Below, piece by piece: positions 1-6,279 of a stretch of DNA of 26,444 bases. Both the position numbers and the translations under genes were made by a program. How positions within the stretch are numbered: the stretch's first letter is position 1; every line of letters starts with the position of its first letter. The stretch comes from a virus, in the IMG/VR virus record IMGVR_UViG_3300030943_000149, positions 1 to 26,444 of that record. One strand, given 5' to 3'. Under the pieces are notes generated by a model that saw only the letters and a program-made list of their open reading frames with translations, ran no database searches and was not told where the DNA came from.

Positions 1-221
1 TTTGCGAAGACTGCACGGAATACTGTGACATATGCGGGACACAGCACGACCCTGAGGTTAAAGAGATGCACCAATGCGCTCAGTGCGTAGATGTGCGATT
101 CTGCAAATACGCGCTCGGCATAATCAACAAGTACGACATGTGGTTCTGTAGTCTCGACTGCCTGAACGAATACGAAAGAGATAATGACCTTCCGGTAACG
201 GAGGCAGGTGATTTAGCATGA
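1..221 (+). CDS. Partial cysteine-rich (zinc-finger-like) protein, C-terminal end
   Basis: Open from the window edge in the frame starting at base 3 and ending with TGA at 219-221, which overlaps the ATG of the JAMM gene (ATGA). The 72 visible residues contain nine cysteines, arranged as CxxC, CxxxC, CxxC, CxxC and a final FCSLDC, plus histidines at partial residues 15 and 23. This pattern fits at least two structural zinc sites, such as a treble-clef or MYM-like finger. The acidic tail after the last cysteine looks unstructured. The N-terminus is missing, so the whole domain cannot be named. The 4-base overlap places it in the same transcript as the JAMM/E1 pair, so it may be a partner of that system. 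Function not recognised. Confidence 0.7.
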   Translation, partial: CEDCTEYCDICGTQHDPEVKEMHQCAQCVDVRFCKYALGIINKYDMWFCSLDCLNEYERDNDLPVTEAGDLA

Positions 222-1288
222 GCAAAATGAAACCGCATAATGCGAAACCGCGGGTAGTTTGGGTGGGGGCAAAGGGCATCAAGCTGTTCTTCACACCTAC
301 CGCCATTGCTAAGATACAGTGTTACATTGAGGAATGCAACAAGGAAGTCGGGTGGCTTGGTAAGGTGACAGAGTACAAGGTGGCAGAGTACAAGGACAGC
401 CTGTACCTGTGCGACGAAACTTACCTGCTACATCAGGATGTAGGATCGGCAACAACGGAGATCACTCCGGCAGGGCTTGTAGCATTTGCAGAGGAAGTCG
501 GACTTGAGGAGATGGGTAAAGCGCATCTATGGGGGCACTCTCACGTAGACATGGGGACTTCACCTTCCGGTCAGGACAACTCGCAGATGTCACTGTTCAA
601 AGAGAACGGAATGGAATGGTTCTTCCGGATCATAGGGAACAAGAAGGGTGAAATCACGGTAACGTACTACAACTGGACAGCAGGCGTGGTAGTCGAGGAT
701 GTTCCGTGGGATGTATACGACCCTTTGGCAGACACTCTGCGCGAAGCAATCAAAGCAGAGATAGCCGAAAAGGTAAAGGATATCGTATACACACCCGACA
801 CCTATGTAGGATTTAACAGAAAGTGGGATAGAATGTTCGATGGGTATGACGATAAAGTGTGGGACAAGAAACATCAGTGCTGGGTATCCAAGGATTCCGA
901 CAATACGCAGACGCGCATAGTAACAGCGCCAGCCAGGCCGGACAACAAGGCCCCCGTAAAGATAACGTATAACACGCCTCTTGAAGAGGAGACGTGGTCA
1001 TTCAAGATCGAGGCGGCCTCCATACTTCCGGAATGGGTAAAGAGAAGGATATACGCAGGATCATACGGAGACTGTAGTAAGTACATAGATGTCAAAGAGG
1101 TCATGGAAGACTGGGCGATCAGCTATGAGGAGCTAGCAGAAGGAGTGTGCGCCCTGCTCGACGATATGGCGCTCGCAGAGAAGATGTTAGTAGCGGCTAG
1201 GAGTAAAGGGTACTCGGTATCCACTCTGATAGAGGGAGAAGGAGGTGTAGACGATAATGGACTACAGCAGACAGCTCAAGGAGTTTAA
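218..1288 (+). CDS. JAMM/JAB (MPN+) zinc metalloprotease domain protein
   Basis: The 356-residue product carries a complete JAMM zinc site: Glu43 in the strand EVGWLG, then His107-Ser-His109, seven residues, Ser117, two residues, Asp120 (HSHVDMGTSPSGQD). In this family the two His and the Asp bind zinc, and the Glu activates water to cut isopeptide or peptide bonds at the C-terminus of ubiquitin-like proteins; some members act in cysteine release or phage tail maturation. The domain covers about residues 20-155. The remaining 200 residues are an unrecognised extension: a helical stretch near 170-190, a Trp/Asp-rich part near 205-230, and a helical C-terminus. The ATG at 218 has AGGTGA six bases upstream and overlaps the previous stop. 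The last 32 bases overlap the E1-like gene, so the two are translationally coupled. It does not sit among tail genes, so a role in tail maturation is unlikely; deconjugation or counter-defence is inferred. Fold and active site are well supported; the substrate is unknown. Confidence 0.88.
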   Translation: MSKMKPHNAKPRVVWVGAKGIKLFFTPTAIAKIQCYIEECNKEVGWLGKVTEYKVAEYKDSLYLCDETYLLHQDVGSATTEITPAGLVAFAEEVGLEEMGKAHLWGHSHVDMGTSPSGQDNSQMSLFKENGMEWFFRIIGNKKGEITVTYYNWTAGVVVEDVPWDVYDPLADTLREAIKAEIAEKVKDIVYTPDTYVGFNRKWDRMFDGYDDKVWDKKHQCWVSKDSDNTQTRIVTAPARPDNKAPVKITYNTPLEEETWSFKIEAASILPEWVKRRIYAGSYGDCSKYIDVKEVMEDWAISYEELAEGVCALLDDMALAEKMLVAARSKGYSVSTLIEGEGGVDDNGLQQTAQGV

Positions 1289-1919
1289 CCCGGAAGACTT
1301 CAAACTTCCGGTACACGTTATCGGGTGCGGCGCAACGGGGTCATGGGTAGCCATGATCCTAGCCAAGCTCGGCGTGAAAGATATTCACATTTGGGACTTC
1401 GACATTGTGGAAGAGCACAATATTCCCAATCAGTTATTCGCTATGTCGGACATCGGCAAGTTAAAAACGGATGCTTGCATGGAAAATATGCTAAGATGCT
1501 CTGCATTAGAAAAGGTGATGGTACACTATGAGAGGGCAGACAAGGATTCGATGCTTTCAGGAATCGTGTTCCTGCTGACTGACACCATGAAGAGCCGCGA
1601 CGAGATATTCCGGAAATGCTTGAAGAACAACCTCGCCGTTCCGCTGTTTATCGAGACACGAACGTGCCTAGAGGGGGGAAGAGTATATGCGCTGAACCCA
1701 AGCAACAAGTCACAGTGTACCGAGTATGCGAAGACGCTGTACACGGACGAGGAGTCAGCAGTTTCGGAGTGCGGCACATCACAGTCCATGGCACCCACGT
1801 CGGCGCTGATTTCCAGCTTGGCGGTGTGGCAGATGGTGAAGTGGCACAAGGATGTGGAGATTGACAACGAGGTTCTGATCGACGCGAAGTACAACACATT
1901 CCTGGCACGCAAGTTCTAG
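1257..1919 (+). CDS. E1-like/ThiF-MoeB family adenylyltransferase
   Basis: 220-residue Rossmann-type protein with the E1/ThiF/MoeB nucleotide-binding signature. It has the glycine loop GCGATG at 23-28, then WDFDIVEEHNIPNQ (Asp47 and Asp49, Asn55), then DIGKLKTDA with Lys68/Lys70, and LTDTMKSRDEI with Asp109. Family members adenylate the C-terminal glycine of a ubiquitin-like protein or sulfur carrier. The Arg expected in the N-x-x-R-Q element is Asn58 here, and no pair of CxxC zinc knuckles is visible. Cys172 (SECGTSQSMAP), at the crossover-loop position, is the best candidate for a thioester cysteine; Cys154 and Cys137 are alternatives. At 220 residues it is short, close to a bare adenylation domain without E2, rhodanese or ubiquitin-fold appendages. 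GGAGG lies upstream of the ATG, inside the JAMM gene's end. The family is firm; whether it activates a modifier or has become a decoy is unknown. Confidence 0.88.
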   Translation: MDYSRQLKEFNPEDFKLPVHVIGCGATGSWVAMILAKLGVKDIHIWDFDIVEEHNIPNQLFAMSDIGKLKTDACMENMLRCSALEKVMVHYERADKDSMLSGIVFLLTDTMKSRDEIFRKCLKNNLAVPLFIETRTCLEGGRVYALNPSNKSQCTEYAKTLYTDEESAVSECGTSQSMAPTSALISSLAVWQMVKWHKDVEIDNEVLIDAKYNTFLARKF

Positions 1920-1929
1920 GAGGTGTAAC

Positions 1930-2220
1930 ATGATAGAGATTGAAAGAGTAAGGGACGATTCAATAAGACGCCTGCACGAAGTGTTTTCAGAAACAGGTAT
2001 GGGTGTCGTTGCAATGTTAAGAAATATTTACAACGACGAAGCGAACGGTGGAACGGCCTGCTCCGCACATAACGGAAGAGAGGGTAGGTGCAGGAAGAGC
2101 GTATCCCAAAAATGCTGTTCCACGATGATAAAATCGGGAAGCAAGGAATGCTTCGACTGCGACGAGCCATGCGCCGCCACAAAAGCTCTGCTTGAACATA
2201 TCAGGAAGGAGGGTTTATAA
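1930..2220 (+). CDS. Small cysteine-rich hypothetical protein
   Basis: 96 residues; the ATG follows an AGGAGGTG Shine-Dalgarno ten bases after the E1-like stop. Residues 1-35 look helical. Residues 44-81 hold seven cysteines (44, 54, 62, 63, 74, 77, 81), including adjacent Cys62-Cys63 and a CFDCDEPC motif, which suggests a zinc or iron-sulfur cluster site or a redox-active surface. No named family is recognised. The stop overlaps the next start by one base (TAATG), so it is cotranscribed with the E1/JAMM pair and the following small genes. It has no C-terminal Gly-Gly, so it does not look like the modifier of the E1-like enzyme. Confidence 0.72.
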   Translation: MIEIERVRDDSIRRLHEVFSETGMGVVAMLRNIYNDEANGGTACSAHNGREGRCRKSVSQKCCSTMIKSGSKECFDCDEPCAATKALLEHIRKEGL

Positions 2221-2480
2221 TGATAACGATAGCAAAAAGGAAAGAACACTGGGAAAAGTTGAACTCTCACGACGCGTGGCCGCCGGTAGTCGGCGAGACG
2301 TGCCGGATAACGTCGAAAGGGTGGAGATACCGATACCCGGAAGACCGCAACGCCGTAGTCATTGACTTCCAATACAAGTACAGTCTGCCCGGAATACTAG
2401 ACCAAGTACTTGTGAAGTTTGTTGAGGACGGAAGAACAAGGCGGTTCACGGCACTGAGCACCGTGGAGGTGAGAAGATGA
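2220..2480 (+). CDS. Small SH3/KOW-like barrel protein, paralogue 1 of 3
   Basis: 86 residues starting MITIAKRKEHW. It has an N-terminal helix-like segment and then alternating strand-like segments around GETCRITSKGWRYRYPED, AVVIDFQYKY and VLVKFVEDGRTRRFTALSTVEVRR. The last part ('V-V-F-x-D-G ... A-x-x-x-V-E-V') matches the layout of the two downstream neighbours. The fold is inferred to be a small SH3/KOW-type beta barrel that binds nucleic acid or protein; no catalytic motif is visible. It starts by a one-base stop/start overlap with the gene before. This is the most diverged of the three tandem copies. Confidence 0.7.
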   Translation: MITIAKRKEHWEKLNSHDAWPPVVGETCRITSKGWRYRYPEDRNAVVIDFQYKYSLPGILDQVLVKFVEDGRTRRFTALSTVEVRR

Positions 2481-2722
2481 TTACCATTGAGAAGTGTTCT
2501 ATATACGATCCACTAACCTACAATCAGTTAAGGCGGGGTATGCGCGTAAAAGCGATGTACAATGTGTCAGACATCGCCACAAATCTTGGTAGGGAAGGTG
2601 AGATAATCGATGTGTTTAGTAGCCCACGCCCTAACCATAATGTGTGTTTTGTGAGGTTTGACGGGGGAAACAGGTCAGCGTGGGCCTGCGCCGCGGAGGC
2701 GCTGGTGGAGGTGGATACATGA
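2477..2722 (+). CDS. Small SH3/KOW-like barrel protein, paralogue 2 of 3
   Basis: 81 residues beginning MITIEKCSIYD. Core elements are RRGMRVKAMYNV, NLGREGEIIDVF and VCFVRFDGGNRSAWACAAEA. These align with the next gene's VGMKVRVVRDV, HLGREGEVTKVY and DALVRFDEMR...WWVSAKAVE. A basic strand, a 'GREGE' turn and a 'VRFD' strand recall the KOW/SH3-like barrels of small phage proteins; this is inferred from pattern only. Perfect Shine-Dalgarno GGAGGTGA. ATGA overlaps with both neighbours imply translational coupling. Function unknown. Confidence 0.75.
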   Translation: MITIEKCSIYDPLTYNQLRRGMRVKAMYNVSDIATNLGREGEIIDVFSSPRPNHNVCFVRFDGGNRSAWACAAEALVEVDT

Positions 2723-2967
2723 TAACGATTGAGCGTGAGATCGAGCCTGAAATACTAAAACGTTCCGACCTGAAAGTAGGAATGAAGGTAAGGGTAGTGC
2801 GAGATGTGATTGACGCACATAACCACCTCGGAAGAGAGGGAGAAGTAACTAAGGTGTATCCGGAAAGCGCATCGTCCGAATATGACGCCCTGGTTCGATT
2901 CGACGAAATGCGAGAGGGTCACTCGCGTACTTGGTGGGTGTCAGCAAAAGCGGTGGAGATAATATAG
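2719..2967 (+). CDS. Small SH3/KOW-like barrel protein, paralogue 3 of 3
   Basis: 82 residues from the ATG at 2719 (MITIEREIEPEIL). This start is preferred over an in-frame start further upstream because GGAGGTG lies just before it, because it forms an ATGA overlap with the preceding stop, and because it restores the MITI N-terminus shared by all three copies. The barrel core VGMKVRVVRDV-HLGREGEVTKVY-VRFD-WWVSAKAVEII closely matches the preceding gene. Likely arose by tandem duplication. No catalytic residues are evident. Confidence 0.75.
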   Translation: MITIEREIEPEILKRSDLKVGMKVRVVRDVIDAHNHLGREGEVTKVYPESASSEYDALVRFDEMREGHSRTWWVSAKAVEII

Positions 2968-2993
2968 TCTCTATTTAAAAAGGAGGACGAAAA

Positions 2994-3233
2994 ATGAAAG
3001 ATGTAAAATGTATGAAGGCTGAGGATTTCGGATGGGTTGTTGGTAAGTCAATAAACGGTATCACATTGAACCAACTCGAATACCTTGCGGATGATGGTGG
3101 AAAAGAAATGACCTTCCCGTCAAAAGAAGCCGCCGTCGAGTTTTTAAAGTCCCATGGTGTTTCAAACGAAGAGATTGAGTTTATGAGATTCTTTGTCCAT
3201 ACTCAGCGTTCGAATTGCAGAGAAAGTTGCTGA
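2994..3233 (+). CDS. Small hypothetical protein
   Basis: 79 residues, MKDVKCMKAEDFGWV..., with a strong AAGGAGG Shine-Dalgarno. The middle holds TFPSKEAAVEFLKSHGVSNEEIEFMRFFV, which looks like two short helices joined by a turn, as in small alpha or alpha/beta domains. The C-terminus is basic and cysteine-containing (HTQRSNCRESC). No family is recognised. It is the last gene before the 3274 promoter, hence probably the end of the left accessory cassette, though no terminator follows it. Confidence 0.65.
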   Translation: MKDVKCMKAEDFGWVVGKSINGITLNQLEYLADDGGKEMTFPSKEAAVEFLKSHGVSNEEIEFMRFFVHTQRSNCRESC

Positions 3234-3273
3234 TTTAATCAAACAATGATTACTAATTTATGAAAACTACTGA

Positions 3274-3302
3274 TTGACAAATTGTTAATCGTGGGTTATA
3301 AT
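3274..3302 (+). promoter_or_regulatory. Consensus sigma-70/sigma-A promoter
   Basis: TTGACA at 3274-3279, a 17-base spacer, then TATAAT at 3297-3302. Both hexamers match the bacterial vegetative consensus exactly and the spacing is optimal. It sits in an AT-rich gap 23 bases before the TTG start at 3325. It would let host RNA polymerase transcribe the replication module on phage entry. Three TGATT words (3231, 3247, 3271) and two TTAATC words (3235 and 3285, the latter inside the spacer) surround it and could be repressor half-sites; this is only a suggestion. Confidence 0.85.
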
Positions 3303-3324
3303 ACAAGAAAAAGGGGGCGATAGT

Positions 3325-3753
3325 TTGGGAGAAGTATTGGAAATATTCTCGCAGATAGACAGTAAGGCTAAGTTCATACGCGTGCTGGCGATCTACAATA
3401 AATTGGAGGAGGCACGCCGCGTCGCAGAGATGGACGACATCGAGTTCAAGAAGCTCCTGCCCACACTGACAAAGAGCATCACCAAGCTCAATGCACAGTG
3501 TGACGGCATGTACGGATCTGTAAAGGAAATGTTGAAGGGCATGACTGACGAGGCTGGGATGCTTGAGGTGGCAATTTCTGTGCTATCACTAGCAGACGGC
3601 TACACAAGGTCGCTGTCAAGCGCAAAGGTTGGTAGCATAGTAGCTACAGACACGTGCGCTGAGGTGGCGCAAAAGCTAAAGACATCTATGATAGTCGAGA
3701 GATTATCAGAGTGTGTGGGGGTAAAGAAAGATGGCGACAATAAGCAAAGTTGA
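3325..3753 (+). CDS. Hypothetical alpha-helical protein upstream of the helicase
   Basis: 142 residues with a TTG start at 3325, supported by the AAGGGGGCGA ribosome site just upstream and by the promoter 23 bases before it. The sequence is almost entirely helical by appearance (FSQIDSKAKFIRVLAIYNKLEEARRV and similar stretches), with no motif recognised. The next ATG in frame would remove over 30 residues and has no comparable ribosome site. It overlaps the helicase gene by 23 bases. As the first gene after the promoter it is an early gene, perhaps a regulator or helicase accessory factor; that role is inferred from position only. Confidence 0.68.
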   Translation: MGEVLEIFSQIDSKAKFIRVLAIYNKLEEARRVAEMDDIEFKKLLPTLTKSITKLNAQCDGMYGSVKEMLKGMTDEAGMLEVAISVLSLADGYTRSLSSAKVGSIVATDTCAEVAQKLKTSMIVERLSECVGVKKDGDNKQS

Positions 3754-5431
3754 CGACAAGATACAGCTATTCACAGAGTATTCTGACATTGAGAAATGCC
3801 GTAGTATCCCATGCGGAAAGTGGAATAAGAAGGTTTCGTGCTGGGAATACCCACTTGAAGCACTGCCAAATGTGATTGGAGCTTTCCCAAGAGCGACTGT
3901 GGACAGTATATTGAAGGGGCAGTTACGCAGGTTTGATGTGATAGAGCGCAACGTATCGGCGTTGGTGCGCGGAGAAACGGAGCCGCGAGACCACCCGTTC
4001 CTGATGGCACACCAACGTAAATGCCGCGACATTGCGATATTCAAGAACAAGTACGCTTGGTACATGGATACCGGAACAGGCAAGACGCTGACGGCATACG
4101 CCGTTATCGAAGACAAAATAACCGCAAAGTGGCTTGTAATATGCCCGCGTTCTATCATCAAGACGGCGTGGGTGGAAGACCACCTACACTTTTTTCCGTA
4201 CCTTAAAGTCTTACCCATGTCGACGAACATGAAGAAGAAGGACTACCTTGAGGTTGCGGAACGGTGGGGGCTTGGGTATCTAGGAAAGTTGAAGACTGCC
4301 GATATACCAAAGTACCTGATGCAGTATGCAGATGTAATCGTAATCAACCCGGAGTCGTTCAAGATACGGGACGACGTGAGGACGTGGCCACACGCAGGGC
4401 TTATCGTAGACGAGTCTTCGATACTGCGTGACATGAGATCGCAAATAACCAAATCGGTAATCGAGCACGCCGACAGGATGCAATACACTTATCTCCTTTC
4501 AGGGAAGCCGGCGCCTAACAGTGACTTGGAATACTTTGCGCAAATGCGTGTCGTGAACCGCGCGCTGTTAGGCGACAGCTTCTTTAAATTCAGAGACACG
4601 TTCTTCAAGCCGATAGACTACTTCGGAAGGGATTTTAGAATGATTCCTGAGATGAAGGAGGCCTTCTCGCAGAGACTTGCGAAGTCGTGCATCTACATAT
4701 CCAAAGGAGAATGTTTAGATTTGCCGAAAGATATGCCTCCGATCATCCGTAGCGTAGAGCTACCGAAAGACGCGATGCGGCAGTACCGTCAGATGGAGAA
4801 GGACTCTATACTGCTGCTACAGGATAAGTCAGTTGCGGCAAGCAACAAGCTGGCGGCAATGATGAAGCTAAGGCAAATGACGTCGGGATTCATCATCGAC
4901 ACGAACGACGACAGCAAGGTGATGCAACTGCATCACGCGAAGCTGGACGAGCTACGCAGTGTTATTACAGAACTTGGAGACAACAAGGCTGTGATATGGA
5001 TCAACTTCAAGCACGAGGTAGCGGACATCATGGAACTCGTGGCATCAATGGGAAAGACGGCTGTTACAGCATACAGCGGAACGAAGAACACAGACGACAG
5101 TATTGACGACTTCAAGAGCGACAAGGCACAGTTCATCATAGCGCACCCAAAGACGCTGAAATACGGCGTCACGTTCACCGGGGAAAGCATGGTGAAGAAC
5201 TGCACCTACGCGATATACTACAGTATGTCCCACTCATTTGAGGACTACTACCAGTCACACGATAGAATCTACAGAAAGGGGCAGACGGAAGCCTGCACTT
5301 TCATTCTTCTGATAGCAGAGCACACCATAGACGAGGATATCTCTGCTGTCGTAACAAGAAAGGGGAGCAATGCAGAAGTGATGGAAAATATGATTAGGAG
5401 GTGTGGAGATGCCGAAATCAGCGAAGACTGA
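3731..5431 (+). CDS. SNF2-type superfamily 2 DNA helicase/translocase
   Basis: 566 residues with the SF2/SNF2 motif series: a Q-like motif LMAHQRKCRD (91-100), Walker A MDTGTGKT (112-119), motif II LIVDESS with Asp227-Glu228 (DES in place of DEAH), motif III LLSGKPAPNS (255-264), motif IV VIWINFKHE, and motif VI QSHDRIYRKGQ (508-518) with the arginine finger. Members use ATP to translocate on double-stranded DNA and remodel protein-DNA or branched structures. About 85 residues precede the helicase core and may be an HARP-like or substrate-binding segment (WNKKVSCWEYPLEALP resembles the DNA-annealing-helicase type, inferred). It lies among replication genes next to a VRR-NUC nuclease, a pairing common in phages. 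No other replicative helicase is visible, so this may be the phage's main DNA motor for initiation or recombination. Confidence 0.92.
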   Translation: MATISKVDDKIQLFTEYSDIEKCRSIPCGKWNKKVSCWEYPLEALPNVIGAFPRATVDSILKGQLRRFDVIERNVSALVRGETEPRDHPFLMAHQRKCRDIAIFKNKYAWYMDTGTGKTLTAYAVIEDKITAKWLVICPRSIIKTAWVEDHLHFFPYLKVLPMSTNMKKKDYLEVAERWGLGYLGKLKTADIPKYLMQYADVIVINPESFKIRDDVRTWPHAGLIVDESSILRDMRSQITKSVIEHADRMQYTYLLSGKPAPNSDLEYFAQMRVVNRALLGDSFFKFRDTFFKPIDYFGRDFRMIPEMKEAFSQRLAKSCIYISKGECLDLPKDMPPIIRSVELPKDAMRQYRQMEKDSILLLQDKSVAASNKLAAMMKLRQMTSGFIIDTNDDSKVMQLHHAKLDELRSVITELGDNKAVIWINFKHEVADIMELVASMGKTAVTAYSGTKNTDDSIDDFKSDKAQFIIAHPKTLKYGVTFTGESMVKNCTYAIYYSMSHSFEDYYQSHDRIYRKGQTEACTFILLIAEHTIDEDISAVVTRKGSNAEVMENMIRRCGDAEISED

Positions 5432-5990
5432 AAAGCTGTGGACAATGCTGTACGACCTGCTTATGGCTATGGCAGATCCGAAGACAGGAGTTGTGCTTGC
5501 AAACTCAAAGGAACTGGAAGCGATGCTTGGTAGAAAGTACAACACAACGCAGATATGTAACGGGCTGTTGCACTTGGTAAAAACCGGTGAGATTAACACG
5601 CACAGAGACCGCGGTACGATGGGAAATGAATACGTAGTTCCGGAGCTTACGAAAGGGAACACCGTGACAACAAAGATACACGACACGGTGACGATGGAAG
5701 ACTTTGGAAAGCCTTACGAGAAGTTCGTAATTCCGGAAACGCAGGAACCTTCGACATACGAAAAGAAGTACGCACCAATCGTACTTCCTGAGACAGAGAA
5801 GAGCAAAGAGGAGAAGTCGCGCACACCAGTGGAATGCGTAATGGATAGCTGGGATTATGCCAATGCGGCAGAGTACGCCCGTAAGACTCTGAGAGACACA
5901 GACCACATAGTGGGTGATGTTTTATCAGCATTTATACAGATGCGAGATGCGCTGGACAGGATGATTCGAGAGGTAGACAAACATGCTTGA
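5409..5990 (+). CDS. Winged-helix-like DNA-binding protein, possible replication factor
   Basis: 193 residues from the ATG at 5409; AGGAGG six to seven bases upstream favours it over a GTG two codons earlier. The N-terminus (about 1-80) has the layout of a winged helix: a helix LWTMLYDLLMAM, then VLANSKELEAMLGRKYNTTQ-ICNGLLHLVKTGEI as a helix-turn-helix, then a wing with THRDRGTMGNEYVVPE. The middle is low-complexity and acidic/basic (about 90-145). The C-terminus is helical (VLSAFIQMRDALDRMIREVDK). This shape resembles phage replisome-organiser or DnaD-type proteins, but no defining motif confirms it. It overlaps the helicase and VRR-NUC genes at either end. It could be an origin-binding initiator or a transcription regulator. 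Confidence 0.6.
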   Translation: MPKSAKTEKLWTMLYDLLMAMADPKTGVVLANSKELEAMLGRKYNTTQICNGLLHLVKTGEINTHRDRGTMGNEYVVPELTKGNTVTTKIHDTVTMEDFGKPYEKFVIPETQEPSTYEKKYAPIVLPETEKSKEEKSRTPVECVMDSWDYANAAEYARKTLRDTDHIVGDVLSAFIQMRDALDRMIREVDKHA

Positions 5991-6276
5991 GAAGGACTTT
6001 CAGCGGAATGTAATCAATATGATGAAACGTGACTTCCCCGATCTGTGGTTCTTCAAAGTGTCCGACCGGTTCATGGGCGGAATACCCGACATCATAGGAT
6101 GCTGTCGGGGCAGGATGTTCGGTATCGAGCTCAAAGTAAGCCCGAACAAAACGACAAAGCTACAAGACTTCACGATAGACCTGATGCGCAAGGCCGGGGC
6201 GCGTGTCGCCGTAGTATCAGACGACGTGGATAAAGCTAGGTTATTTCTGCTATCACTGTATCACGGAGAGGAGTAG
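5983..6276 (+). CDS. VRR-NUC domain nuclease
   Basis: 97 residues, a stand-alone VRR-NUC domain of the PD-(D/E)xK superfamily. The active site is visible as GGIPDII (Asp36), GIELK (Glu49, Lys51) and a downstream Gln61 in TKLQDFTIDLMRKAGA, with VAVVSD forming the last strand. Phage VRR-NUC proteins are structure-specific or nicking nucleases that often sit beside SF2 helicases and act in replication, recombination or junction resolution. Length is normal for the phage single-domain form. It has an AGAGGT ribosome site and starts inside the end of the previous gene. Confidence 0.93.
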   Translation: MLEKDFQRNVINMMKRDFPDLWFFKVSDRFMGGIPDIIGCCRGRMFGIELKVSPNKTTKLQDFTIDLMRKAGARVAVVSDDVDKARLFLLSLYHGEE

Positions 6277-6279
6277 CAA

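Noticed and set aside
1226-1288. Gly-Gly near the C-terminus of the JAMM protein (IEGEGGVDD) as a self-encoded ubiquitin-like tail
   Set aside because: The GGA GGT codons are the Shine-Dalgarno of the overlapping E1-like gene, so the Gly-Gly is explained by that signal and no ubiquitin fold precedes it.
2680-2718. Longer N-terminus (13 residues) for the third MITI gene
   Set aside because: Ribosome site, ATGA overlap and the shared MITI start all favour the ATG at 2719.
5403-5408. GTG start two codons before the ATG of the winged-helix-like gene
   Set aside because: It is too close to the AGGAGG site; the ATG at 5409 has correct spacing.
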